Origin: Heterotrichella gracilis
Taxonomy: Eukaryota; Sar; Xanthophyceae; Tribonematales; Xanthonemataceae
Direction of reading: 5' to 3'
Assembly: GCA_032358255.1 (NCBI GenBank)
Contig: JAULBX010031702.1
Location: 62,001-126,000 of the forward strand
DNA length: 64,000 bases
The translations under genes were made by a program, and so were the position numbers. Positions 23,933 through 35,590 of the stretch are shown here, piece after piece. Within the stretch, counting starts at the first letter, position 1. Each line of letters begins with the position of its first letter. Below the pieces are notes generated by a model that saw only the letters and a program-made list of their open reading frames with translations, was not told the DNA's origin and did no database searches.

Positions 23933-26900
23933 ATGGCTGAAGTACCCTCGCAAGGGCAAGATGCAGACGACGAGTTCTGCTTCAACGCCTGGTCGGGCCC
24001 ACGATGCGTGAGCACGAGCCTCATGTACTCCTTTGCCCAACGAGCCGACACCACGGTAAAGGAGCCCTAAACCCTAAGCCCACCACCACCACCTGGATAG
24101 CTTCTGCTTCTTCACACCATGTGGCCAAACCCTAAACAAGGTTATGGTCCAATGCTTCTGTGGGTTGTGTGCAGGTACTTGACGAGCCTCTGTATGCGAA
24201 CTGGTTGAGGCTCACTGGCGCACCCAGACCCTATCGGGAGCAGGTGCGTACCCTAGGGTAATATGCATGCATATATACGCCACTCTTCTGGACAAACCTT
24301 ATACCCTAACTCGCAAGGAAAATTGTACACACTCTAAACCTTAACCCCACAATGGGGGGAGTACACACCCATGTCCATTCACTGACAGGGAGAAAGCGTG
24401 CACACCCTAAACAATCCCTCTAAAGGATAGGGTGCACACCCAAAACCCTAAACCCCACAAGAGGGTACGTATGCCAGTGCGCTCAGGGCTATATGTATGC
24501 ATGATGGTATCATGAAGTCTCATCAATGATGGTATCAATACTGGGTGGTTTGTGGCCGGTGTTGGTATGTGCTGGCATAGCTCTGATGGGTGGCGTGGTT
24601 TCGTGTGTGGCAGGTGCTGGCGTCACAGGACAACGATGGGGCTCGGGTGGTAGACGACCTAATACTAGGACCCAGAAAATCCAAGGTGGGGACCAGGTGC
24701 TTGCCACACAACAACACCTGCAACTCGCCTGCTGAAAGCGCACAAGTCCTGTGACCACATTGCACACACTGCCACCCATCACCCTGTACCACATGGCCAG
24801 GAGAGGAGGGTCCTGCTTCTTCCCATTAACCCTTCAGGAATTGGACCACCGCCGATCATAGGTGCTGTGCGCCAAATACTCGGCCATGCAGCGACCAGGC
24901 ACCCCCCCTCTCCATTCACCACCGCCTCCCTGCCACCCACACCCCCCACCCCACCCCACCTCAACACCCCCGCCACCGCCCACCGCCCACGCACCATCTC
25001 CCGCCACCGACTCCACGAACAAACACTCAAAAGATCATTTTGTGTAAAAAATTCATTTCCACCCCCAGGTGCTGTATGCCAAGCACATGGCCAAGCAGCG
25101 CCTGGGCACCGACCCGCGCCTCACTCGCCTGGCGCGCCACATGCTGCTGGTGCGTGAGCCCTACGCGGTCATCACATCATTCTCCGAGGTGCTTGAGCCC
25201 ACGCTGGGTGAGACCTGCTACCCTGCGCTGTGCGAGGTGTTCAGCGAGCTCAGGGCAATGGGGTGGGTGCGGTGGGGAGTGGGGGGTGGGGGAGAGGGAG
25301 GGAGAGCTGGGCAAGGGGGAGGGAACGTTTTTATGCTAATTTGTCAAATTTGTGAGCAGCTGTTGTGCTTATAAGAAACAACCCAAAGTTCAGGTACGTG
25401 CTTATGGTACACTGGGGAGGGTATTGCCTTTAATCACCATCATGAACACACGTTGTCCATTGCCTGCCTGATGACCACCCACTTACTATCTGCTAATTTT
25501 AAATATGTACTTGTGCATTTTCCAGGAGGCAGCCACCTGTCGTCCTTTCGGACGACCTTGTGAGGAATCCCGAGGGCATGCTTCGCGCGCTGTGCAAGGC
25601 ACTCAACCTGCCGTGGGACCAGGCGATGCTGAGCTGGGCCGCTGGGCCAAAACCCTACGATGGGGTGTGGGCGCCGTGGTGGTACGAGGGGACGCACAAG
25701 TCCACAGGCAAGTAAAGTAAAATTGTGGAGATTTACGACGGATTCCGAATGAAATATACAGCAAGTACTTTATTCTCAACTTTTAATTCGAACGTATGTG
25801 TTGACATTTGAGGAGTTTCCTCTGAAAGTGTCTGTTTGTATAATTGCATAAATTTCTGTTTGTAAATTCATCTTGATGTATTTCTCCCTTGAATGCTGCC
25901 CCCTGCTGCAGGGTTTGAGGCCCCCGGAGGCTTCGCCAAGCGAAAACCCTTGCCCGCGCACCTCAAACCCTTGCTGGCGGAGTGCCGACCCTTCTTCGAA
26001 ATGCTCAAGCAGCACGCCCTGCGGCCCCTGGACCCGGCTGCTGTGGAGGTGCCACGTGGCATTGGCCAAGGGGAAAGGGGTGAAATGGGTGATGGAGGGG
26101 AGGAAGCTGGCACCAGCGGGGGTGCAAAGGAGAAATCTGGGACGCATGCATATGTTGATGATCCCAGGAATGCGGATATTTTGATCGGCATCCGGAACGG
26201 GGTCACAGGTGGGGTGCACTGACGGGGAATTCTAAATTTGGACAAAAGAGCTTGCATCGTTCATTGCAATTTCAAGAAAGCGGACTTTGTGTAATTAAAT
26301 CCACAGATCAATTTATCCCACTGCTGCTGTCCAGCCCATGTCGCTGCATTGCAACCCTACATGCCATCGCACATATCCGCCTTAAACCATCAGCTCCTCG
26401 ACAGTGCTGACTGAAAGCTCAAATTGGCCCCTGTCGCACATCCTCTCTCAAACCATATCCTCACCCTCCCACAGGCGCCTTTGACCTGGCGTGGCGCCCC
26501 GATGCGCGCATGTTTGTGTTTGACAGCGGGTCTGTGACCTGGATATCTTCCCTTGCCTGCTCGTCAGGGCCTGCATATAAGTGCAAAGGAATACCTCCCC
26601 AGCAGTGGGGATATCAGTGGCAAAGAGAGTGCGCCTTATCCCATAGGCTGCAGGCTCACCTTGCCGTTTCGCCTCCCTCTCAAGTCTTACGCTCCGCTCC
26701 CTGCAGGCGCCTTTGACCTGGCGTGGCGCCCCGATGCGCGCGTGTCTGTGTTTGACAGCGGGTTCATGCTGGGCGATGGGGTGTGGGAGGGCATCCGGTT
26801 GCACACGGGGGTGCTGCTGTTTGCTGGGGATCACCTGGACAGGCTGTACGAGGGGGCCAAGGGGATCGACATGCACATAGGTGGGTGCGGGGGCAGGCTG

Positions 26901-28940
26901 GGACAAGGTGAAGTATGGCTCGGGCGCAGTAGGCTCAGGGCCGCATGGGTCGAGTGTTGACAGGTGCGCTGATAATGCACCGATGGCTATCATGGCCATG
27001 CTGGCAACATTTGTTCATGGGGGAGCATTGGGAGGGGTCTTGTGAGGGACCAAGGCGATTGACGTGGATGAGGATGTCACATCATCGAACCACACACCTT
27101 ACATGTTCTGCAATGTACTCAGGTGCCAGCCAAACAACACTTTCACCGTCCCACCCCTGCCCTACCCGCCACAGTCACCACACCTCACATGCATGCAGAT
27201 CTTTCCAAGGAAGAGCTTCAGCGGCTGATCTACGACACTATCAATGCCAACGACATGTCCGATGCCTCTGGGGTGCACATCCGCCTCATGGTGACGCGTG
27301 GCCTCAAGCCCACGCCCTACCAAAACCCTAATATCACCCTAGGCAGCCCCACCATTGTCATCATTCCAGAGTACAAGGAGGCTGCCGCTGGGCCAAAGGT
27401 GGGATGATATTCAATTGCTTATGATATCAATTTTATTATATCTATTTATGTATTATCTCTGTAAGTTAAGAATTGGTTTACTATGTATATATCTGTGTGT
27501 CGTTTTATTACTCAGTATTTGAAGTTTTGCCCCCCACCCCTATGTGGTTATGAGTTTAATTGCCCCTTGCCCGCAGGAGAAGGGCATCCGCCTTTTCACC
27601 TGCCACGTGCGGCGAGGTGCCCCAGATGTGCAGGACCCAATGTGGAATTCGCACTCTAAGCTCAACTGCATCGCAGCGTGCATACAGGTAGCTAGCTCTT
27701 TCTCCCCTCCCAAAAGCACATGTGCGACAGTGCTTGGCGAGTTAAATGCCTGTACAATGTATGATAGTTTTCATATTATGTTTATGACATTTGTTGCATG
27801 TCTTATGTGGTTGTTTATGTACTAGCTCCTCCCTCTCCTCCTTACCACAGGTAAGCTGGTACGGATGTTTGTGCGTCAGTTTGTTTATGCTCATTGAACT
27901 GCCCCCCTCCCCTCCTCCCAGTCGGGCCAACAAGGTCGGCGCTGCGCGGCTGACCCCCACAACTTTCTAAGACATAGGTGCTCCCATATGTTTTCTTTAT
28001 TCACCCATTGTTCCGCCTATCCCCCTTCCCCTTCAGGCCAACAAGGCCGGCGCTGACGAGGCGCTCATGCTGGACCCCCACGGCTTTGTGGCCACCTGCA
28101 ACTCGGTCAACTTTGCGATGGTGCGCAAGGGCGAGCTGTGGGCACCCACGCTGCGCTACCAGCTGCACGGCATCACGCGCATGCACACCCTGCAGCTGGC
28201 CAGGGACATGGGGATGACAGTCAGGGAGCTGGACTTTACCCTCACTGAGGCACGTCACGACCCTAAACCCTAAAGCTAGACCCTAAAAATAACGTGATGC
28301 TGCTGGCCAGGGACATGGGGGTGGCGGTCAAGGAGCTGGACTTTACCCTAATTGAGGCACAGCACAACCTGAAACCCTAAACCCTACAGCTAAAACCTAA
28401 CATGCATGTGATGCGGTTGGCCAGGGACGTGGGAATGGACGGCAAGGAACCAAGATTTTTTTACTAATTGAGGCGAGGAAGCTGTAGTGTATGCCGTGTT
28501 GAGTAATGTGAGGTAGCTTGCAAGCAGTTGTTGAATGCGTGGCAAGCTGTGCTGGGTTGGGAATGACAGCATTTAAGTAGTAAAGCATGCGCAGCATGTG
28601 TCGCAGGAAAGCACAGCTGGTGCGTTGATAGTGCAAGCGTTTGAAAGCTGGGCACATGTGCAATGGCTGCTATGCGGTCACTATGCATAGGCCAGCAAAC
28701 TACATATAATACTTATCTTTGCAAGTGCTTCGAAGTGTACACAACTTGAACCTGTTTGCTGTGCAGGTGTACAATGCGGAGGAAGCTTTTGTGACTGGCA
28801 CATTTGCTGGGCAGATACCAGTACGCGAAGTGGACGGGAGGGTGATTGGGACTGGGAAACGAGGTCCAGTGACAGCCAGGCTGCAGCAAGCGTATGCAGA
28901 CCTGGTGGAGAGTACGAGTGCCGCCGCATTGGAGCTCTGA
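23933..28940 (+). CDS. Branched-chain-aminotransferase-like protein: sulfotransferase-like P-loop domain fused to class IV PLP aminotransferase
   Basis: Eleven exons join in frame: 23933-24055, 24175-24243, 24614-24685, 25069-25262, 25526-25707, 25912-26208, 26707-26880, 27199-27398, 27577-27687, 28037-28249 and 28767-28940, giving 602 residues. The N-terminal third (FNAWSGPRCVSTSLMYSFAQ, RHMLLVREPYAVITSF) resembles a sulfotransferase or P-loop fold. The C-terminal part is a fold type IV aminotransferase: VFDSGFMLGDGVWEGIR, SKLNCIAACIQANKAGADEA with the presumed PLP lysine in SKLN (about residue 465), and AFVTGTFAGQIPV. The same fusion exists in Arabidopsis BCAT-like proteins, whose substrates are unsettled. 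Introns after 25707 and 28249 need GC donors (gcaagt, gcacgt). Several introns hold degraded copies of neighbouring exon ends. Confidence 0.88.
24859..25112 (+). repeat. Degenerate acceptor-side copy of exon 4 (aminotransferase fusion gene)
   Basis: The sequence aggtgctgtgcgccaaatac at 24860-24879, and onwards to about 24904, parallels the acceptor and first 40 bp of the exon at 25069. Shared strings include aggtgctgt, gccaa, cggccatgcagcg/tggccaagcagcg and gggcacc/aggcacc. Confidence 0.8.
26462..26764 (+). repeat. Duplicated exon 7 start with intact acceptor (aminotransferase fusion gene)
   Basis: Positions 26476-26531 repeat 26707-26762 with only a few differences. Both begin ag|gcgcctttgacctggc and run to gtttgacagcgggt. 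The parent continues into FMLGDGVWEG. The copy diverges there and loses this conserved block. The two are about 231 bp apart. Confidence 0.9.
27922..28082 (+). repeat. Degenerate acceptor-side copy of exon 10 (aminotransferase fusion gene)
   Basis: The segment ggccaacaaggtcggcgctg at about 27926-27945, continuing to cccccac, matches the true exon start ggccaacaaggccggcgctg at 28036. The copy lacks about 10 bp in the middle. Confidence 0.8.
28192..28452 (+). repeat. Triplicated exon 10 end with CCCTAAA motifs (aminotransferase fusion gene)
   Basis: The exon end ctggccagggacatggggat at about 28196, running to actgaggcac, recurs with few changes at about 28301-28360. A shorter third version lies at about 28418-28452. 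Telomere-like ccctaaaccctaaa strings separate the copies. The first two retain the tgaggcac GC-donor context. Confidence 0.9.
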
Positions 28941-29375
28941 CCTGGATATCGGCATGCTGTAGGACTGCTTTGGTGCTGCACTAGGCTTGGCTTGCTTGGC
29001 TTAAATTACATACTGAAGGAACAGCAAATCAGAGGCACCTGCCCACCATGTTGCGAAAGATGTTCTTGTTATTGCATGTGCATGTATACATGCCATACAT
29101 GGCCAACTCGACAAGTTGGATTACATATGATGATCACCACTGTGATCAGTTGGAAAGGACGAGTGTGATTTTACGCTAAGCCTTCCCAACTCCACCATCC
29201 ACCCACTCATCGTGGGCCATGTTCACGTTCAAATGTTCTAAAATATCCAGTGTGTGAAAAAAGCATCTGCAGTGGTTGTGACATTATCCTTGCCTCTCAT
29301 ATGTATCTATAGATCCTATGCAACTCAATCCTTCAACTCAAAAACAAAATCCATTCTATGTGCTCCATCATCTGA

Positions 29376-29478
29376 TGATGTACCAGTATCAACTTGATGC
29401 AAGTCACTGTCACTGCCAGGTACTGAATCAGTACCTGGCAGTGACAGTGACTTGCATCAAGTTGATACTGGTACATCA
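29376..29478. repeat. Near-perfect 103-bp palindrome (51-bp arms, 1-bp centre)
   Basis: The left arm 29376-29426 begins tgatgtaccagtatcaactt and ends ccaggtactga. The right arm 29428-29478 is its exact reverse complement, as far as I can compare base by base. A single A at 29427 separates them. The palindrome stops sharply on both sides. It could form a cruciform in DNA or a long hairpin in RNA. Confidence 0.95.
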
Positions 29479-29722
29479 CCACTCACTCTCATTCAGCAAT
29501 GCCCAGGGGGGTGATCATAACAATGCTGCCGAGTTGCAATTGAATACTAATATTAGCCGCTGAAGACAAGAGTATGGCAGCACAAAGCATCACGGTGAAA
29601 GTAATTCAATTACTTTTAAAAGAATGGTGCACACAATTGCTCAAAGTCACCTGCCAGGACAGCACTGCGCATCCTTGCAATTGCTGATCCATTCAATTGG
29701 GCGGTGGTTGGAGGAAAGCGGC

Positions 29723-29727
29723 TTACA
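29723..29727 (-). terminator. TGTAA polyadenylation signal candidate for the formin
   Basis: Minus-strand TGTAA about 56 nt downstream of the formin stop at 29783. Short but plausible spacing. Confidence 0.45.
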
Positions 29728-29782
29728 GTGCCACTGAGTCGCTGCAGCATGTGACCTGGCTTATCAAATTTCAGGCTAATTC

Positions 29783-32700
29783 TCAGACCTTGCGCGGCTG
29801 CGCCGCCACAGCGCGCGCCATGTCCTTTGTCACCACGTGCAGCGCCTGGTCAAAGCCGCATGCAAAGCTCCACAGCAGGCCGAAGACCGTCCCCAGGTCT
29901 GCGTGCGGAGGCTCCCCCAGCCACTCCGCAGTTGCCCGCACCACAGCCTCGGTTTCCCTCGCCAAGGCGCCCAGCTGTGTCCGCTGCTCAGAGGCCGTCT
30001 CCATGAAACCTTGCAACATGTGCGAGAAGATGTGGTCTGGGTGCTGCCCTAAATTTGAACCACTGGCTGCTGCTTGGCCTACAGGCCCTGCGGGTGCCAA
30101 ATCTGCGGGTGTCGAATCTGCCTTGGCATGGCCTACGGCTGTTACAGGTGATGACTTTGTGACAGCACCGCTCGCATTGCTGATAGTGCTCTCCTGGTCC
30201 ACTGCCTGCCTAACTGCTGCTTGCAGACTGCCACTGGCGCTGGCCTCTAGGGGAATGGACGTGTCTGTGGCAGGGGCTTGAGAAGGGCCATTGAGGGTGC
30301 CTGATGCCTGTGGATTTGGCACCACAACAGCCCCAGACGCTGCTGCCTCTGTGCAAAGCTGCTGCTCACTAACAGGTGCTGATGTGGGAGTGGCACCAAT
30401 GGTGGCCATGGCCGAGGCATCCCCCACCACGGTGCCTGCTCTGGCAGTAGCTTTGGAACATGCGCTGAACTCTGACTCTACAGCCACCATTCCAGCATCC
30501 AGAGCTTTTAAAAGCTCAGCATTCTCACCCTGCAAAATCAGAGCGTATCGGTAAATTTCCCGTGTTTTTGCAATGTTTTAGATTGTTTATCTATTTTTAC
30601 TGTTTAAACACCAAAATTAAGTAATTCATCAATAGCATCCAAAACAGCTGGGATATTCTAGGTACTGTGTTTTGCAATAATTATTGCGACAAATTTTGTG
30701 GAGCAACATGGCTTCTTACCTGTGCTTTTTTGGCGGCATCCTTCACGTGGCTCAGCTCTCCTGTCAAGAAGCAATTGCAGGCCTGAACACTTCCATGGAT
30801 GGCTTGTGATCCCTGACCAGTGCCATCAGTGCGTGACAGCTGCGGAAGTTGTGTGCTGGCGACCACCCAAGCAACAAAGTCGAGGACAGTTTTGACAGAA
30901 TGCGGCGGCGTGCTGAGCACATCTGTCTGGCTGGCTGCCTGAGGCACTGCTGCAGTACCCTCCACTGGCGTGGGATGTGAACCAGGCAACATGACACTGC
31001 TGGGCTGTGGGGCTGAGGCATGTACAGGCGACGGGCCTTCACCCATCTGCTGTACACCACCACCTGTATGCACCTTGCCAGGCATAGCCATGTGCTGGAT
31101 GCAGTCCTGTTTAGGCCGTGCATCTGGGGCCACCTGATCCTCCACTTGTGGGTTTGCAGTGTCGTGTTGCACGTCCTGTACAGCGCAAGGAACGCCAATG
31201 GCATCCACGCTCCTTGCCCTGGAAGCGCTGCGCAGCAGCTGCTTTGCCTCACTCAGCATAGCCGCTGGGGAACTTGGTGCAGCTGAAACAGCCACCGTGC
31301 TTCGCCTGGTATGCGTCGGCATTTTTGCCTTGCTGGGAGGGTGTATGGGGTTGGCCACGCGAGTGTCGCCCAGCTTCCCAAGGGACTCCAGGCGCAGGGC
31401 TGAGGCATTGCCACGTGCGGTGCCAGCATTGAGAGTATTCCCGACAGCCAGCACAGCCGCTAGCGTGGCTTGCAAGCGCATGCTGCCTTGGATCTTGTAT
31501 AAGAGGGTTCAGAGGGAGTGAGCAGCAGTCAGCTAGACAGTGGTCAGTGTTGAAAATGCAAAGAAAAGAGGAGAAGGAACGCGCAACGCGGAGCATACAT
31601 GTACTCATTTGCATATCAAGATCTTGCCGCAGCTGGAGTGCCATATATTGTGAAAAATGTGCATGGATGACTACAGCTTATACTCCGTACATTAAATGCA
31701 GTGCCACCAAATGCTGCCTTCAGAGGAAAAACTGTAGATGATTTTGAATGCACTAAGTGCCACATGATGATAAAATGGCAATTCCGCTGTAAAAGCTCAA
31801 AGATTGGGAACTGATAGTACCACACTAAGGTCTCCTCCTGAAACCATACCTGCTTGCACCCCAGCTGCACGATTTTCAGTGCTTCAGACGCCTCAGTGAA
31901 CATCTCCTCATACTGGTGTTTGAACACCAAGGCTTCAATCTTGGCATGCAGGCGTGGGATGACTGACAGGGCCAGCAAGATGCGCTCTGGTGGAGTCAAC
32001 AAGTCTTGCTTGTGCTTGTATGGCTGTAAGGCAGCTACCTCGTCCTCAGATGGGACCATCTGTCAGGAAGAAGGCAGTGAAGCAAGGTTGTGAACGGTAA
32101 AAGGCAATCTGATGTTGACACCGAAAGCAAGGCACAGGATTTGAGTGATTAGAAATCCAGGTTAGAGTCTAGGTTATATTAGAACATCCAGGCGGCCTTG
32201 ACATACAGTGCATTACGCTTGACACACTTGGCACTCTCACCGGATGCATAAGTTTTGAAGAAAACATAGCAGCAACGCGTATGCACACAATGTATACGTC
32301 ACACATTGATGCTGTGTACCTGCAACAGCGTGCTTAGGTGCTCAAGCTTCAATTGCTGGGCACCCAACACCGCTGCACACAGCCGCTCCGGATCTTGCAA
32401 GTGCGCGTCAAAGCGCTTGATGATGATGGAGACATTGTTTGCACGGGATACGAAGATGACTTTGGGGCCTTTGGTTCCTCGATTGTTCAATCCGGCTGCA
32501 AGTAAAAAAGCTCAATGTCAATAGTAAATAGGACAAATGGCAAACATCCTCAGAATATAGGAAGAAAATAAACACTCCACAGGCATAAAAGGGAGGCAGT
32601 TAATTTACCAAGTAAAAATTTTGTTCAACAAAATTGTGCAGACTGCTGATAACATAGAAACCCCACCCTTGTCATCTCCTGCTTGCATAGTGAACATCTG

Positions 32701-35590
32701 CTGGAGTTGGCGAGCCTGGTTGCTGGACAGCTCTGGGGTCTGCAGCTCAACCCACACAGTCTGGCCCTTGGGTGCAGCCTGCATGGAAACAATTGGTATT
32801 TACATGCGGCACCCAGCAAGCAAACACATGCACAGAAACCTGTACAACAGCACCCGGCATGTTCTATGTAGTACACTCCATGTATACTGCAGGTGACCAT
32901 GAGAGCTTCTGTTACCTTTACCCAGTATAAGGCTCGCAAGCGGGAAGTGCCAGTCCTGGTGATCTGCTCAGTCGAACTTGTACCATCCGCATCCTTTGCT
33001 TGCAGCAATGCAGCGGGGAACCCAGCCGCATTTTGCTGGGCAGTACCTACACAAGGTCAGGCTTTGGCGCTGCTTGCATCCTTGACCATTCATGTCACAC
33101 GGCATGAAATCCTGACTCTCGCCAACCAATTAAAAGCAAAAACTCTTCAATTTGGTATGCATACCTGGTTCAGCATTGTTGGCAGACGCACCGGCAGTGC
33201 CTTGGCCAGGTTTTGGTGCTGGGTTGACTGATGCGCGTCTGGGTGGAGGTGGGGGTGGAGGTTTGGCGGGCGGTTTTGGAGGTGGTGGAGGCGGAGGAGC
33301 TCTCGATTCTGCTGCTTTGGGTGCCACAGGCGCAGGCAGCTTGCCAGGTTGGTCATCAGTTGCCTGTGAAGGCCCTGGGAGCTGGGGTGGCATCGATGTA
33401 CTGGTTTCAGTGGCATGTGAGTGCCCTGTTACTGGTGTGCCAGGGTCATCAGATGTTGCCTGACGCTCCAACAACTGGCCGTTCATGTTGGTTTCCTGGT
33501 GGAGTTGTCCCTGCATCTCTGCAATGACCGCTTCCATGCCTTCTGCAGGTCTGCATGAATATTGATCATTATTATTATCATAACTATAAATATTTTATTC
33601 ATTGCTATAACTGCGGTAATCAACATGTTGTTGTAACATAATTTTATGCAGAAATCACTCGTTATGGCTGGGAATCTAAGGCTCAACCAATAACAAATTC
33701 AGCAATATTACGCAGGCAACCCACTGCAAATGCGAGTCAGAAATCACTCCCGTTTTGCAGATTGCCTGCTTCCATTTGTTGCGCAGGTTGTGAATGGCTG
33801 TGGGTTGTATGTTGCCAAGCCTTTCAGCACCCACTGTATATGCTGATGCGCCCCTGCACACACATTCACCCACATAAGTCCTTAGCGGGCCTGTAGCATG
33901 TTCTTTAGTGCTACTGAGTGAACGACCCATCCATTGTCTCAACATGGCACATGCAATTTTTATGTCTTCAAAAATCTTCAGGCTAACAGAGGCAAATATT
34001 GAAATCGACCTTACCTAGCGCTAGGCAGCTCAGATTTGGGGATGTCTTGGAGCATCAGGTCCATGAAAAAGGACTCGTATTCTGCATGCTGGACCAGGAA
34101 TGGGCTCCCGGGTGGCACATCCAGTTTCCCTGCCTGAACCCTGACAACCCCAGATTCTGCAAAGGCAGCATGGAATGCATAGGCAATCACTGGTGGATCC
34201 CATGATCCTTTGTGATCGCCCAACCAAAGACCAATTGTCACATCCCCTTGCAGTGGGATTCCAATGTCAAACCCAATTAAATCGCCCTGCAACAAGCCAT
34301 GCACGTAGGCAATTGTGAGTGGCAACATTCAATTGCATTTTCATGAGGCTGGCTAGTGTAAATGCAGTGGTGGCTCATATGGACATTGAAGGCCAGTGCC
34401 ACCCACCATCAGTAGACAAAATTTGTAGGAATATTGCATGCTGATTTGATTCAGACCAACAGCGCTCACCTGTGATAGTCTATCACTGTACATATCATCT
34501 TGGCTGCTACTCCTGGTCAAGGTAGTAGAGTCCCGCCAGGCTTCTCTGCCCTGATCATATGCCACCAGAAAAGCAGAGCTGTACCGCGGACGGACGCCAC
34601 CCTCCTGTTGCGCATGCACTGGCCCTAACCCAGCTGTCAAGGCCTTGAATACCACCCTAGTGAGCTTGAGGGTGTAGGTGTTGGTTGAGGGGAGCTGTGC
34701 AGCATGCAGGATCCGATGCACGTACTGCCCATAGCGCTCCTGGGACTGCCTCAAAACCTTCTCCCCGTGCAACTGCCGACCTGGAATAGAACAGCAGCCA
34801 ACAGCTCAGTGCCATCTGGACACGTTGATGCTTACCAGTGTTACTTGGAAGCAAGGAGGCCTTTTTACTACTCGTAATTGCTCACCTGCAGCCTGAGACA
34901 CCCCAGCCACTGCCCGTGAAAGGCTGTTGCAGCCGAAACTGAACAGGAGCTGACAGGTTGCCAGGAAGTTCGCCATATTTGCACCCACACCAGAGCAGCT
35001 GTGCGCGTGAAGCATCACTATGTGCTCTGGGTCACGGCTGAGCCAGGCGTGTGCAGTGTTACAGATGGCAAAAATGGCGTCCAAAGGACAGACTCCCAGC
35101 CCTGGTGGGCTCTCCCAGGCACTGGCATCTACCTCCACTACAGCGTTGCTCCACAGACCGTACAGCGCTGTGCTCATCCAGGGTGGGCCGATGTTCACAA
35201 GGAGCGTTTCCTCCATGACGTCCCTTTTCTGGACATAGGTTGCAAGCCTCTGCACGTCTTGCTGGTACACACTTGACAGCTGCTTGGTCTGGACGCTCTT
35301 GTGCCACAAAGCCTTCTCCTCATCTTTGCAAAACACCAAAACACTACAGTTACTCTACTTGCTCTCACCAGTCAAAAGCCAAATACATTCAGGAGGGACC
35401 TCGCCAAAAGGTGCAGAGACACGAAAACGGACTTACCAAACCAGGAAACCCAGACTCGGTCCAACAACTGGACTGGGTCTCGAGTTGGCTGCTTGCTCTT
35501 TCCGGTGAAACTCCATATGCTTTCAAACCCTCCTAACAAGCTCTTCTTTGGGGAATGCGGTTCGTTACCCAGGTGCTGTCTGTGGCCCAT
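29783..35590 (-). CDS. Class II formin: PTEN-like pseudophosphatase, C2, FH1 and FH2 domains
   Basis: At least 11 exons run from the ATG at 35590 (MGHRQHLGNEP) to the TGA at 29783-29785. Approximate exons: 35590-35437, 35323-34887, 34783-34471, 34286-34019, 33545-33168, 33042-32917, 32780-32665, 32494-32322, 32059-31850, 31491-30722 and 30532-29783. Domains in order: a PTEN-like phosphatase fold (DEEKALWHKSVQ, VLLVNIGPPWMS-like region, HAHSCSGVGAN where an active enzyme has HCxxGxxR); a C2-like segment (GDLIGFDIGIPLQGDVTIGL, ESFFMDLML); a short FH1 with two seven-proline runs; and FH2 with FVSRANNVSIIIKRF, LTPPERILLALSVIPRL and AVGNTLNAGTARGNASALRL. FH2 nucleates and caps actin filaments; the N-terminal part is membrane-targeting in plant class II formins. 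A low-complexity insert of about 150 residues splits FH2 after KLGDTR. Confidence 0.85.

Larger units (their letters stand above)
28941..29782. other. Spacer between convergent genes, carrying a long palindrome
   Basis: About 840 bp of 3' flanks for the aminotransferase fusion and the formin. The main content is the near-perfect palindrome at 29376-29478, listed separately. The remainder is AT-rich without coding signals. Confidence 0.6.
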
